In this document: positions 15,829 through 24,273 of the stretch, piece after piece
Position numbering within the stretch: position 1 is the first letter of the stretch
Layout: every line of letters begins with the position of its first letter
Origin: a virus
Direction: 5' to 3' (one strand)
Virus record (IMG/VR): IMGVR_UViG_3300008113_000174
Location: 1 to 37,680 of that record
DNA length: 37,680 bases
The notes under the pieces: model-generated
Database searches by the model: none
Told to the model about the DNA's origin: nothing
Seen by the model: the letters and a program-made list of their open reading frames with translations, nothing else
Translations under genes and position numbers: made by a program

Positions 15829-16866
15829 TCAGAAATAAGTGATGAAGATTGCTCGGCCAGCGCCGCCAGTTCCGCCAGTTCCGCCGGTATTGGCTGCACC
15901 GATGCCGGAACCTCCGCCTCCGCCTCCGCCAGATGGAAACCCGCCTGCTCCACCCGGCCTACCGTTTCCAGTAACTGTCGGTCTACCACCGCCGCTGCCT
16001 CCCCCACCGCTAAAGGGGCAAACAGTCCCAGCGTTTGATCCAGCGTTGCCGTTAGAATCTGAGGCGGTTTGCGCTCCGCCGCCAGAAACGCCGGGGTTGT
16101 AATTTAACGGGCCGGTGCCGCCACCAGCGGCGCCGGGATGGCCTTGGGTAGTCCCCTGCCCCCCACCGGGTCCACCCCCGCCACCGCCCCAAACAGACGA
16201 AGCCCCGCTGAATGGGTTTTGGCTGGTCGGATAGTTCCCGTTCCCGCCGCCGCCGCCCCATTCCGCGCGCAGTCCACTATTCCCGGCCCAGCCGGCCCCG
16301 CCTTGCCCAGAGATACCGTTAATACCAACGCTGCCAGTTTGGGGTAGCCCGCCTACGCCGGACCCACTGGTTGCCGTCCCGCCCTGTCCTGCGGTTCCGC
16401 CTCCGCCTCCTCCGGTCTCATTAGTTGAACTCACCGCTCCTCTGCCCCCGCCACCACCGCCGGCCATTAAAATAATACCGCTGGTTGGCGGGTTGGTGTT
16501 GTTTGTCGCAACGGTGGTGTTGCCGCCAGCTCCTCCCGTCGTCCCATTGGCCGCTCCGCTGGCGCCCGCACCACCCGCGCCGCTAGCTCCGACGATCACG
16601 TACAACGCCGAGGGGAGCTGATCGGCAAAAAACGTCTGCTGATTGGCGGCGCCGCCACCGGCACTTCCACCACCCATTGAGCCGGTGTCGGCAGACGTTC
16701 CTCCGCCACCGCCACCGCCTCCTCCGTGAAGAGTGATGGTGACCGCCTTGGCCCCGGCGGGCTTGTTCCAAGTCTGCACGGAGCCGGTCGTCGTGATTAC
16801 GTCAACCTGAGTGCCTTTTCCTGCCGGTCCGGCAATGCCAATCGGGATGAGACTGGAAAGGTTCAT
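15829..16866 (-). CDS. Glycine-rich tail adhesin-type protein (paralog 4)
   Basis: A 345-residue protein. I place the start at 16866 (MNLSSLIPIG), one base after the upstream stop, because the two upstream paralogs begin MNLSA or MDLSA in the same relation; the ATG six codons earlier would overlap the upstream gene. The conserved head TWNKPAGAKAVTITLHGGGG marks a phage glycine-rich domain. It is followed by long Gly-rich runs spaced by short variable loops, and it ends ARAIFITYF. A polyglycine-II tip presenting host-binding loops, as in S16 gp38, is the inferred fold. The relation to its neighbours is by tandem duplication. Confidence 0.78.
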   Translation of the reverse strand: MNLSSLIPIGIAGPAGKGTQVDVITTTGSVQTWNKPAGAKAVTITLHGGGGGGGGGTSADTGSMGGGSAGGGAANQQTFFADQLPSALYVIVGASGAGGAGASGAANGTTGGAGGNTTVATNNTNPPTSGIILMAGGGGGGRGAVSSTNETGGGGGGTAGQGGTATSGSGVGGLPQTGSVGINGISGQGGAGWAGNSGLRAEWGGGGGNGNYPTSQNPFSGASSVWGGGGGGPGGGQGTTQGHPGAAGGGTGPLNYNPGVSGGGAQTASDSNGNAGSNAGTVCPFSGGGGSGGGRPTVTGNGRPGGAGGFPSGGGGGGGSGIGAANTGGTGGTGGAGRAIFITYF

Positions 16867-16867
16867 C

Positions 16868-17953
16868 TTAGAAATAGGTGACAATTACGGCTCGGCCATT
16901 CCCGCCATTACCGCCTGCGCCACCCGTGGTGATTCCTGAACCCCCACCTCCGCCGCCTCCAGAAGGGTAGCCACCGGCTCCGCCTTGACCTCCGGTTGTG
17001 CTGCCTCCGCCACCTCCACCTCCGCCGGCTCCCGAAGGATAGGTAGTCCCGGCGTCTGAACCTGCGCCTCCGTTGTTCCCAGCCCCCGGCCCCCCAATAG
17101 CAACTGCACCTGCTCCGCCACCGAATGAGGGCGTGGAGGTGTTAGAGCGCAAATAACGTCCGCTGCAACCACCTGCGCTTCCTCCGCCGCGGTTTGTTTG
17201 GCTTGCGGAGGAGCCCCATAATATGCCGCCATTTCCTCCACCTCCACCTCCGTACATACTGCTGCCGCCTGTTCTAAAGTCGTTGCCATCCTGACGGCTG
17301 CCACCGCCTCCACCCCCGCCCCATTCAGCCCTTCCTACGTCGTTTGACCCATTCGTACCTGCGCCACCCTGCCCACCGATTGCGTCGACAATTGCGGAGG
17401 TAGCTGGAAGACCGCCCGGGATAAGATTGTACGATGTAAACGCAGTAGTCCCAGCCCCCGCGGTCCCACCACCTCCACCCCCACAAAGATAGGTAGCTAC
17501 TAAAGCGCGGTTGAACCCGCCCATACCGCCACCTCCGCCCCCAGCCATAATTAAATTACCGGGCGTAGTCGTGTTCGGATTATTGCTGGTAGAAATAATG
17601 GTGTTTCCGCCAGCCCCACCAAGCCCGCCGTCGGAACTATTGCCGCCAGCGCCGCCAGCGCCGCCAGCTCCTGCAAGCACGTACAGGATAGAGGGCAAAT
17701 CATCGGCCCGGTACAGTTGGCGAGAATGAGCGCCACCGCCACCTCCGGTCCCGCCCATACGTTGTTCATCTCCACCATTTACACGGCCCCCACCGCCGCC
17801 TCCTCCGGCGCCGTGAACGATAAACAAAACGGACTTAGCTCCGGCGGGTTTTGTCCAAATATCAACCACGCCCGGGGTGCTGAAGACATCTACGCGCGAG
17901 TTGACGCCCGCCGATCCAACCGCGCTTGAAGGTACTAGGGCGGAAAGGTTCAT
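16868..17953 (-). CDS. Glycine-rich tail adhesin-type protein (paralog 3)
   Basis: A 361-residue protein that starts in a TGATG overlap with the upstream paralog. The head (MNLSALVPSS, then DIWTKPAGAKSVLFIVHGAG) and the ending GRAVIVTYF match its neighbours. The interior is glycine runs broken by variable loops such as SASQTNRGGGSA, RYLRSNTSTPS and NGSNDVGRAEWGGG. The WTKPAGAK strand followed by GxGGGGGGG is the recognisable family signature. The loops differ most between paralogs, as expected if they contact different surface receptors. Confidence 0.78.
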   Translation of the reverse strand: MNLSALVPSSAVGSAGVNSRVDVFSTPGVVDIWTKPAGAKSVLFIVHGAGGGGGGGRVNGGDEQRMGGTGGGGGAHSRQLYRADDLPSILYVLAGAGGAGGAGGNSSDGGLGGAGGNTIISTSNNPNTTTPGNLIMAGGGGGGMGGFNRALVATYLCGGGGGGTAGAGTTAFTSYNLIPGGLPATSAIVDAIGGQGGAGTNGSNDVGRAEWGGGGGGGSRQDGNDFRTGGSSMYGGGGGGNGGILWGSSASQTNRGGGSAGGCSGRYLRSNTSTPSFGGGAGAVAIGGPGAGNNGGAGSDAGTTYPSGAGGGGGGGGSTTGGQGGAGGYPSGGGGGGGSGITTGGAGGNGGNGRAVIVTYF

Positions 17954-18969
17954 CAGAAGAAGGTGACGAGGACTACTCGACCGGCTCCACCAACTCCACC
18001 TGTTCCACCGGTACTAGGAGAAGCTCCGCCGCCGCCTCCTCCACCGCCCGGGAAACCGCCAGCGCCGCCGGCAAAACCGTATACTCCACCCCCACCTCCG
18101 CCCGATCCCGCGGCATAGAGGGTCGTCGCGTTAGCCCCAGCTCCGCCCGCAGTACCCACTCCGGCAGCACCACCTCCAAAGCTGGCTTGGTTGTTCGTAA
18201 CAAGGTATCGACCAGAAGCGCCGCCGCAAACACCGTCGTTTCCTCCTCCAGCGGAGTTTACAAAGCCGCCAACGCCGCCACCGCCTCCGCCGTACAGACT
18301 GCCACCACCCGGCTGGCGATTCGCTCCGTCATTACGGACCCCGCCGCCACCGCCTCCGCCCCATTCTGCCGCATAACTTGAACTTCCTGACGCTCCGTTC
18401 CCGCCGCCCGCGCCTCCTCCACCAATCGAAAAACCAATGCTCACGGCCGGAAGACCGCCAACAACAGCCGAATCTCCAGTTCCAGTAGTTCCTGCTCCCG
18501 CAGTTCCTCCTCCGCCTCCGCCAACTGAAGCTAAGGAAGACGCTCCAGCTTCTCCCCCGCCGCCACCGCCGCCCATACAGTAGACGGATGTCAAATTCGT
18601 GATGGGGTCAGCAGCCGCAATCGTGCTGTTGCCTCCGGCGCCCCCGGCGCCGTTGCTAACTCCCGCCGTACCGGACGCACCAACTCGGATGTAAAGCGTG
18701 GCCGGCAACTGGTCAGCGGTGTAGATGATTTGCCCGTTTGCACCTCCACCTCCCCCAGCTCCACCATTCCGTTGGGTGGCAACGGCGCTGCCATTCCCAC
18801 CACCGCCACCTCCGCCTGCGCCGACCGCGATCATCTGCACCGCCTTGGCTCCGGCTGGCTTTGTCCAAGTGTGCAGGGTCCCGGTGGTAGTGTAGGTATT
18901 GACCTGCGCGTTGATAGTCAGACCGTCTGGGCCGACTAGTGACGGGGGCTTTATGGCGGATAAATCCAT
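17953..18969 (-). CDS. Glycine-rich tail adhesin-type protein (paralog 2)
   Basis: A 338-residue protein opening MDLSAIKPPSLVGPDG with the family strand TWTKPAGAKAVQMIAVGAGG and a C-terminal GAGRVVLVTFF. Glycine-rich runs alternate with loops (GSSSYAAEWGGGG, GRYLVTNNQASFGG). AEWGGGGGG and GRYL recur in paralog 3, and AEWGGGG in paralog 4, supporting common descent. It begins five bases after the stop of paralog 1. The stop shares a TGATG with the next gene. Confidence 0.78.
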   Translation of the reverse strand: MDLSAIKPPSLVGPDGLTINAQVNTYTTTGTLHTWTKPAGAKAVQMIAVGAGGGGGGGNGSAVATQRNGGAGGGGGANGQIIYTADQLPATLYIRVGASGTAGVSNGAGGAGGNSTIAAADPITNLTSVYCMGGGGGGGEAGASSLASVGGGGGGTAGAGTTGTGDSAVVGGLPAVSIGFSIGGGGAGGGNGASGSSSYAAEWGGGGGGGVRNDGANRQPGGGSLYGGGGGGVGGFVNSAGGGNDGVCGGASGRYLVTNNQASFGGGAAGVGTAGGAGANATTLYAAGSGGGGGGVYGFAGGAGGFPGGGGGGGGASPSTGGTGGVGGAGRVVLVTFF

Positions 18970-18974
18970 AAGTA

Positions 18975-19751
18975 TTACAGGCGATAGCGAATCATCACGA
19001 TACCAGCGGAACCAGATCCGCCAGCCCCTCCGGTAATCGCAGGCACACCGACACCGTGACCGCCACCGCCACCGCCACCTCCGCCATTGCCTCGATTGTA
19101 TCCAGTGGTGTTTGCATTAACGCCAGCAACCCCGCCAGAACCAAATGCATTTCCACCTTTGCCGCCAGAACCCGCTGCTCCACCGGAAGCCGCTCCGCCA
19201 TTTGCTCCTGTAGTAGATGTATTGGAACCACCACCGCCGCCACCACCACCGCCACCGCCAAATGAATAGGATGTGCCGTTCCAGTTTAGGCTTGTTGCCC
19301 CACTGCCTGCGCCGCCAACAGTGCCAGCACCGGGCTCAGTGCCTCCTGGCCCACCAGCGCCACCAGTTGATCCAGCGGAAGGCGATGTAAGCGTTCCAGA
19401 TACAATCGCAGCGCTGCTTGTGCCTCCAACTCCGCCAACGGTTATGGAGTATGAACTTCCAGTGGCGAAGTAGGTGCCGATAACACTCTCGCTTGAAAGA
19501 GTGTATCCACCACCAGCCCCGCCCGCACCGCCGTCAGCGCCATCCGACGTTCCTGTGTCTGCGGGGTCGCCAGCAGTTCCGTTGAACCCTCCGCCGCACA
19601 CAAAGATTTGAGCGGTGGAAGTGGGAGATGCCGACAGCAACTGGAACGTGCCAGACGAGGTGAAGATGTGCACCCGATACCCGTCGTGGACAAACTCCGT
19701 ACCACCAGTGGCGATGGTAGGAGATACGAAGAATACCTGTTGAAGAGGCAT
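18975..19751 (-). CDS. Glycine-rich tail adhesin-type protein (paralog 1)
   Basis: A 258-residue protein, more like the 13779-14528 paralog than like paralogs 2-4. It begins MPLQQVFFVSPTIATGGTEF with a YRVHIFTSSGTFQLLS strand, and ends GGSGSAGIVMIRYRL, compared with GGTVVIRYLYQ in the other. The middle is Gly/Ser/Thr-rich with a run of more than ten consecutive glycines near residue 170. It starts one base after the collagen-like fibre stop (TAATATG). An adhesin or fibre-tip role is inferred. Confidence 0.75.
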   Translation of the reverse strand: MPLQQVFFVSPTIATGGTEFVHDGYRVHIFTSSGTFQLLSASPTSTAQIFVCGGGFNGTAGDPADTGTSDGADGGAGGAGGGYTLSSESVIGTYFATGSSYSITVGGVGGTSSAAIVSGTLTSPSAGSTGGAGGPGGTEPGAGTVGGAGSGATSLNWNGTSYSFGGGGGGGGGGGSNTSTTGANGGAASGGAAGSGGKGGNAFGSGGVAGVNANTTGYNRGNGGGGGGGGGHGVGVPAITGGAGGSGSAGIVMIRYRL

Positions 19752-19752
19752 A

Positions 19753-22700
19753 TTAGCCTAGGCCAGCACCCATAATCACGAACGTGTTGGTGGCAACACA
19801 GAGCAGCGTAGCCGCCCCGCGAAGGGCTAGCGTGCGATTGCCCGTACTACCGACTCCAGACAGGTACATCGTAACACCAGTGCCTTGAGTGATGGTGATC
19901 GTTGACGCACTGCTATTCACGATTGAAACCACATCTCCGGCATTGAACACGCTTTGTGGCACCGTAACCCCTGCACTGGTGTAGATGTGCTTTCCTAGGT
20001 CGGATGCAACTAGGGTGTAGCTGCTGGTCTGGATGTTCTGGTTAATTTTCTGAACACCGCCAACCTCGTTGATGAAATCAACCTCCCACCCAATGGTGGA
20101 GTTGATGTACGTCAGGCCAATAGCAGCCGAGATGTTGCAGACTAGGTCTTCTGCAAGGCTGTCGATGTTTGAACCGTTTCGAGCAACCGTGAGATTGTTG
20201 GTGGCCCAAGTCTTCTTTGGGTCGTTAATCTCTATGTAGTTGCCAGCAGAGGGCGTGGCCGGAAGTGTAATCGTGAACGCACCACCAGAAGTGTCGGCCA
20301 AAAGCCGATCACTAGCGACAGCCGTGTATGCTGAGGTCTTCGTTGCCCAACCGGAAGAGCCACTGCCAGCAGGACCCGTAGGACCCGTGGGGCCCGTGGG
20401 ACCTGTAGGTCCGGTGACACTGGCTCCAGTGGGACCCGTGGGTCCGGTTGGGCCAGTGCCACCGGTAGCACCAGCGGGGCCAGTAGGCCCGGTGACGCCC
20501 TGAATGCCTTGAGCGCCGGTAGGACCAGTGGGTCCTGTAACGCCTTGAATGCCTTGGGGGCCAGTAGGTCCGGTGGGACCAGCACTACCCGTGGCTCCTG
20601 CGGGACCAGTGGGTCCAGTAGGTCCAGTGACGCCAGTAGCCCCCGCAGGACCCGTGGGACCAGTGGGGCCAGCAGCACCCGTAGCACCAGCGGGGCCGGT
20701 TGGCCCCGTTACGCCCGTAGCTCCCGCAGGGCCTGTAGGACCAGTGACACCCGTGGCTCCAGCAGGTCCAGTAGGACCAGTAACGCCAGCGGCTCCAGCA
20801 GGACCCGTGGGACCCGTGACACCTTGAGCGCCAGCAGGGCCAGTCGGGCCGGTGACGCCCGTAGCGCCTGCGGGGCCAGTCGGACCCGTAACGCCCTGAG
20901 CGCCCGCAGGACCCGTGGGGCCGGTAACGCCTTGAATACCCTGCGCCCCCGTGGGTCCAGTTGGACCGGTGACGCCCGTGGCTCCTGCCGGACCAGTGGG
21001 TCCGGTAGGTCCAGCGGCACCCGTAGCACCAGTAGGACCAGTGGGTCCGGTGGGTCCAACGGCCCCTGAAACATTCAGGGTGGTGCCGGACATAGACAGT
21101 CCGGTGCCCAGAGCAATTTCCTCTACGTCTCCAGAACCAGATGCAGAGCCCCGCCCGAGCAGTCTTGATGCCGCAGAGACGTTCTGCATCTTGGCATACG
21201 TCACTGCGTCATTGTCGATGGTCCAAGTGGCTCCGGTGCCGCTTACCGTGATGTCGCCCTTGTCGCCATCAACAAGACCGCTGCCGCTCGCTCCCGTAGG
21301 GCCGGTGGGACCAGTAGGGCCGGTGGGACCCGTGGGACCCGTGACGCCAACTACAGGGCCCGTTGGGCCGGTAGGGCCTGTAGGACCTGTGGGACCAGTG
21401 ATGCTAGCACCCGTTGGACCCGTAGGACCAGTGGGACCAGTAACGCCCTGAATGCCCTGAGGCCCAGTGGGACCGGTAGGGCCAGTAACGCCGTTGGCGC
21501 CAGCAGGCCCCGTGGGGCCGGTGACGCCAGTGGCACCAGCCGCACCCGTAGGACCCGTGGGGCCAGTGGTGCCGGTGGCGCCCGCAGGTCCAGTTGGTCC
21601 AGTTACGCCCTGAATGCCTTGAGGGCCAGTGGGACCCGTAGGACCAGCAGCTCCAGTGGCACCGGCAGGCCCCGTGGGGCCCGTAGCGCCAGCAGCACCA
21701 GTCGGTCCAGTTGGGCCCGCTGGACCCGTGACACTAGCCCCCGTGGGACCAGTGGGCCCAGTGGGACCAGTAACACCGGCGGCACCCGCAGCACCAGTAG
21801 GGCCGGTGACGCCTTGAGCACCCTGCGGACCAGTGGGACCCGTGGGACCAGTGATGCCCGTAGCTCCCGTAGGACCGGCAGCACCAGTGGCGCCAGCAGG
21901 ACCTGTTGGGCCCGTGGGGCCAGTGACACCGGCTGCACCAGTTGCACCAGTGGGGCCCGTGGGACCCGTAGTGCCCATAGCACCAGTTGGACCAGTCGGG
22001 CCTGCTGCGCCAGTGGCGCCCGTTGGTCCGGTGGGGCCAATTGCTCCGGTGGCTCCAGCAGCACCAGTCGGTCCAGTGGGACCAGTGACACCCTGATAGG
22101 TGAGCTGGTAGGCCGTAAGAATGATTGACGGAGTGGCAGGGCGAACAGGGCCGGTGGCAGACGGAAGCTGCTCAACGGACAAGTCGGTGCTGGTCGCACT
22201 CCAATAAACCTGAATGTAGTCGTTAGCCGCAAACGTAGCGACGTAATTAACCGTGGCTAGGTTGTGCCCATCAACGCCGCCGTGAGTGCCGGGAACGTCA
22301 ACTACGCTATTGCTGTCTGCAAGGTCGGTGCCGTTCTTTCTGAGCCAAAGCCTAGCAGTCTGGATTGCGACGTTCTGATTGCTAAGCTGAACAGAAAACG
22401 TGATGGAATACGTCCCTGCATAGGTGAACTTCACCTGAGAACCGCTTTGAAGGCTCACCCCGCTCGACTCAAAGGTGGAGCCAATGGTGATAGCCTGAGC
22501 GCCAGTGACACTGGTCAACGTCTGGTCGTTAGAGTCGTAGAACGACCCGTAGTAGGACAACGCACCACCCGCACCCGTGGGACCAGTAGGACCCGTTGGC
22601 CCGCTGCCACCTGACGCATAGGACAGGCCGGTCCAAGCCGTAGTCCCGTTGCCTAGCTTAAACTTGAGGGTGTCGGTTTCGTAGCCGAGCTGCCCCGCCT

Positions 22701-22773
22701 CCAGCACTGGATTGTTGCTGGTCCAGTTGGCGGCGGTGTCGCGACGATGGCGAAGGATGGCAGGCGTGCTCAT
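19753..22773 (-). CDS. Collagen-like tail fibre with Mtd-type N-terminus and C1q-like domain
   Basis: A 1006-residue protein. Residues about 1-55 ([20 protein letters not shown], then [17 protein letters not shown]) match the short domain at the N-terminus of the phage major tropism determinant and many fibres. Residues about 70-225 are a beta-rich, C1q-like sandwich ([35 protein letters not shown]). Two collagen-like blocks of Gly-Pro-Thr and Gly-Ala-X triplets follow (about 227-493 and 569-802), split by a 75-residue beta domain ([20 protein letters not shown]). A C-terminal beta domain of about 200 residues completes it. The trimeric collagen helix should form a long fibre shaft. Its start overlaps the upstream stop by four bases. 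Confidence 0.87.
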   Translation of the reverse strand: MSTPAILRHRRDTAANWTSNNPVLEAGQLGYETDTLKFKLGNGTTAWTGLSYASGGSGPTGPTGPTGAGGALSYYGSFYDSNDQTLTSVTGAQAITIGSTFESSGVSLQSGSQVKFTYAGTYSITFSVQLSNQNVAIQTARLWLRKNGTDLADSNSVVDVPGTHGGVDGHNLATVNYVATFAANDYIQVYWSATSTDLSVEQLPSATGPVRPATPSIILTAYQLTYQGVTGPTGPTGAAGATGAIGPTGPTGATGAAGPTGPTGAMGTTGPTGPTGATGAAGVTGPTGPTGPAGATGAAGPTGATGITGPTGPTGPQGAQGVTGPTGAAGAAGVTGPTGPTGPTGASVTGPAGPTGPTGAAGATGPTGPAGATGAAGPTGPTGPQGIQGVTGPTGPAGATGTTGPTGPTGAAGATGVTGPTGPAGANGVTGPTGPTGPQGIQGVTGPTGPTGPTGASITGPTGPTGPTGPTGPVVGVTGPTGPTGPTGPTGPTGASGSGLVDGDKGDITVSGTGATWTIDNDAVTYAKMQNVSAASRLLGRGSASGSGDVEEIALGTGLSMSGTTLNVSGAVGPTGPTGPTGATGAAGPTGPTGPAGATGVTGPTGPTGAQGIQGVTGPTGPAGAQGVTGPTGPAGATGVTGPTGPAGAQGVTGPTGPAGAAGVTGPTGPAGATGVTGPTGPAGATGVTGPTGPAGATGAAGPTGPTGPAGATGVTGPTGPTGPAGATGSAGPTGPTGPQGIQGVTGPTGPTGAQGIQGVTGPTGPAGATGGTGPTGPTGPTGASVTGPTGPTGPTGPTGPAGSGSSGWATKTSAYTAVASDRLLADTSGGAFTITLPATPSAGNYIEINDPKKTWATNNLTVARNGSNIDSLAEDLVCNISAAIGLTYINSTIGWEVDFINEVGGVQKINQNIQTSSYTLVASDLGKHIYTSAGVTVPQSVFNAGDVVSIVNSSASTITITQGTGVTMYLSGVGSTGNRTLALRGAATLLCVATNTFVIMGAGLG
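20368..21066 (-). repeat. Collagen-type triplet repeat block 2 (within the fibre gene)
   Basis: Continuous nine-base-periodic DNA coding for Gly-X-Y triplets, mostly GPT, GPA, GAT and GVT. The synonymous codons vary between units, so the DNA is less uniform than the protein; this suggests selection on the protein rather than recent slippage alone. Confidence 0.9.
21293..22094 (-). repeat. Collagen-type triplet repeat block 1 (within the fibre gene)
   Basis: A second run of Gly-X-Y triplets (GPTGPTG, GAAGATG, GIQGVTG), separated from block 2 by a non-collagen beta domain. GxQGxxG units recur in both blocks, consistent with duplication or recombination between them. Confidence 0.9.
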
Positions 22774-23060
22774 TCAGATGTTCCGTTTTCCAAGTCTACC
22801 GTAGATGCGGAGTAGGTGGTGGTGCTTACTCCCTCATCTAGGTCAAAAAGAGACAATATCCCACTGCTGGACCCCTCCGAGAAATCCCAAGCTCCAGAGA
22901 GGGTTCCGCCAGCACGCCACCTTCCGTCCTGCCCCAGAACGTGCTGGGTGTCCCGCCTGTATGGCGGAATGGGCTTCCATCCAGCCCCTCTGCCCAAGTC
23001 CTCAAGGGACCACTCTCCTCGCAGGTTCTTGACTAACGTATCCTTAGTGATGGAGGGCAT
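22770..23060 (-). CDS. Hypothetical 96-aa protein upstream of the collagen fibre
   Basis: The protein reads [20 protein letters not shown] with later segments [20 protein letters not shown] and [21 protein letters not shown] recognise no family. It overlaps the fibre start by four bases, so it may be a fibre attachment or chaperone partner; that is inference from position only. The start is preceded by TAGAAT-N7-ATG and has no Shine-Dalgarno. The nearest upstream gene ends 45 bases away. Confidence 0.6.
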   Translation of the reverse strand: MPSITKDTLVKNLRGEWSLEDLGRGAGWKPIPPYRRDTQHVLGQDGRWRAGGTLSGAWDFSEGSSSGILSLFDLDEGVSTTTYSASTVDLENGTSE

Positions 23061-23067
23061 AGGGGCT

Positions 23068-23073
23068 ATTCTA
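23068..23073 (-). promoter_or_regulatory. Candidate leaderless -10 element (TAGAAT) before the 96-aa gene
   Basis: The minus strand reads GGTAGAAT, AGCCCCT, ATG, nearly identical to the element before the gene at 8320. Here the hexamer is not part of any stop codon and the gap is 45 bases, making it the cleanest example. It could start the mRNA for the collagen fibre and adhesin genes. Confidence 0.5.
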
Positions 23074-23105
23074 CCCTATGCCCGTAAACGGCATTTCCTT
23101 TGGAT

Positions 23106-23285
23106 TTAAGCCACTTTGGCAGCACGCTTCGACCAGAGAGACCAGCCGACGGCCCCGAGACTTCCCAATGCCCCGGCAATGATCTCAATGGTCCCGGCAT
23201 CCAGCTCAATGCCCTTGGCAAGGAGCCAGCCGGAAGCGATGCCCAAGGCGTGACGAACAACGGAAGAGAGGACAGAAGAGTTCAT
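23106..23285 (-). CDS. Putative holin, Pam3-gp28-like
   Basis: A 59-residue protein: MNSSVLSSVVRHALGIASGW, then LLAKGIELDAGTIEIIAGAL, then a second hydrophobic stretch GSLGAVGWSLW and a basic end SKRAAKVA. Two short hydrophobic helices around a Gly-Asp turn and the pattern RHxLxxAxGxLxxKGxxDAGTxE match a phage holin family I recall as Pam3-gp28-like. It would form the inner-membrane lesion that times lysis. It stands alone behind a 140-base gap, far from the spanin candidates at 15 kb. A TAGAAT lies 25 bases before the ATG. Confidence 0.7.
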   Translation of the reverse strand: MNSSVLSSVVRHALGIASGWLLAKGIELDAGTIEIIAGALGSLGAVGWSLWSKRAAKVA

Positions 23286-23425
23286 TTTTTGATGGGTGTT
23301 TCGACCTTCAATTCTAACACCTCAATAACCTGCTTGTTTGGCGTCCATAAATGATACCTAATCGTGGTTAATTGCCTTTAGACGATCATAAATGAGGGCT
23401 AAACCCTAGCCGCCAGAAGTCAATC
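23286..23425 (-). promoter_or_regulatory. AT-rich intergenic region with repeated CATAAATG motif
   Basis: This 140-base gap is clearly more AT-rich than its surroundings. On the minus strand it contains two copies of TCATTTATG followed by similar sequence (ATCGTCTAAA and GACGCCAAAC), 41 bases apart, at 23387-23394 and 23346-23353, and a TAGAAT at 23311-23316. The same octamer recurs only before the terminase-like gene, as far as I could see by eye. It probably holds the promoter or an operator for the holin gene. Confidence 0.45.
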
Positions 23426-23659
23426 CTAACGATAAGCTCGGGTCTTAGCCGCCACCCTAGCAGGCTGCTTGGAGAACTGCTTCCCCGACCGCATCGCCTT
23501 ACGCTTGGCGGCATTCGTGGCCGAACGCTCTGAGGGACTGAGGTACGCCCAAGCCTTCTCGGGCAGATAACGCTCCCCTGTCTTAAGGGAGGGCTTTCCG
23601 CTGTACGTGCGCCACTTCTGGCGCGTCCAGTCCACCAAAGAACGCTGCTGAGGCTTCAA
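23426..23659 (-). CDS. DUF5872-like small basic protein (TTG start)
   Basis: A 77-residue protein, strongly basic. WTRQKWRTYSGKPSLKTGER, then YLPEKAWAYLSPSERSATNA, then QFSKQPARVAAKTRAYR match a small conserved phage family I recall as DUF5872 (KWxTxSGKPS..GxRYLPxKAW...S..E...TN..KR...KQPxxxxxK). I choose the TTG at 23659, which overlaps the upstream TGA (TTGA) and has GGGGGA eight bases ahead, over a longer frame that would run deep into the upstream gene. Function is unknown. It pairs with the next small gene, as in many environmental phages. Confidence 0.72.
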   Translation of the reverse strand: MKPQQRSLVDWTRQKWRTYSGKPSLKTGERYLPEKAWAYLSPSERSATNAAKRKAMRSGKQFSKQPARVAAKTRAYR

Positions 23660-23835
23660 GACTTGTATCCCCCGCCAGCGTCCTTGTATTCCCGAGCGAG
23701 GAACTGCGCCTTGCGGGCGCTCCATTGACCCGACCTGCCACCCTTGGAACCAGCAAGAATACGGCGATAGATGTTCTTACGCAGGCCCGGGCGGGTATAC
23801 ACCCCGGCGCTGTTCACCGTAGACTTCTGGGGCAT
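23656..23835 (-). CDS. Small conserved basic phage protein, 59 aa
   Basis: The frame from the ATG at 23835 encodes MPQKSTVNSAGVYTRPGLRK, then NIYRRILAGSKGG, then RSGQWSARKAQFLAREYKDA and GGGYKS. The core Y-T-x-P-G-x-R-K-x-x-(12-13)-KGG-x-x-GQWSARKAQ-x-LA-x-x-Y is a motif I recognise from many phage genomes, often beside a DUF5872 gene. Function is unknown. The basic character suggests nucleic-acid or virion association. It is too short for a 60-residue cutoff but has strong sequence support. The stop overlaps the next start. Confidence 0.75.
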   Translation of the reverse strand: MPQKSTVNSAGVYTRPGLRKNIYRRILAGSKGGRSGQWSARKAQFLAREYKDAGGGYKS

Positions 23836-23836
23836 C

Positions 23837-23950
23837 TTAGAGCGGACTAATTAGGATTGCAGACCAGAACACACGATCAGCCACCACGGGGGTAAACCCA
23901 CGGTAGAGGCCACTAACCTTGGGGAGAATAGCGGTTTCAAACACGGTCAT
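23837..23950 (-). CDS. Tiny hypothetical protein, 37 aa
   Basis: The ATG at 23950 overlaps the upstream stop (ATGA) and the frame closes one base before the next gene's ATG. It fills the gap between two genes exactly (MTVFETAILPKVSGLYRG, then FTPVVADRVFWSAILISPL). No family or Shine-Dalgarno is seen. Position is the only support. Confidence 0.4.
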   Translation of the reverse strand: MTVFETAILPKVSGLYRGFTPVVADRVFWSAILISPL

Positions 23951-24267
23951 AGGTAGTTGAGCTGTTGGATTTCAGCCACCACGGCAGTGGCGCCGGTTTG
24001 AACGCCCTTGGCCGCAATGGCGAGCTGTCGGGTCCAATACGCACTGGCACCGTCCTTGTAGAGGAAGCCCTTGGTCGAGGTGGGATTGGTGCCGTCGAAC
24101 GTCACCCGGGCGTCAGCGCCGTTAAACTGCACCAGAACGTGGCTGGTGTCCGCAGACAACGTGAAGTCGATGACGTTCTCAGCCGTCGTAATCGAGTTCT
24201 GAGCGTGCAGCGTATTGTTCTGCGGAATGGCCTGAGACGGGGTGTTGACGATGCGGGCGTTGGACAT
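23947..24267 (-). CDS. Small virion-type protein, 106 aa
   Basis: The sequence contains FTLSADTSHVLVQFNGADAR and VTFDGTNPTSTKGFLYKDG, followed by YWTRQLAIAAKGVQTGATAV. The VxVTFDGxNPT..GxLL pattern recurs in short beta-rich proteins next to head and adaptor genes of many phages, so a structural or minor virion role is likely but not shown. The start has TAGAAT-N6-ATG with a TG one base before the hexamer (extended -10) and no Shine-Dalgarno. Confidence 0.6.
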   Translation of the reverse strand: MSNARIVNTPSQAIPQNNTLHAQNSITTAENVIDFTLSADTSHVLVQFNGADARVTFDGTNPTSTKGFLYKDGASAYWTRQLAIAAKGVQTGATAVVAEIQQLNYL

Positions 24268-24273
24268 AGGCCA

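Noticed and set aside
20240-22128. Pro/Val/Gly-rich plus-strand frames opposite the collagen repeats; also a possible CRISPR-like array
   Set aside because: The periodicity is the Gly-X-Y codon repeat. Units are contiguous with no unique spacers, so it is not a CRISPR array, and the opposite frames are translations of the same repeat.
23066-23260. 64-aa minus-strand frame and 84-aa plus-strand frame at the holin locus
   Set aside because: A 59-aa frame here gives a coherent two-helix holin-like protein, while these give Pro/Ser-rich sequence without a family pattern.
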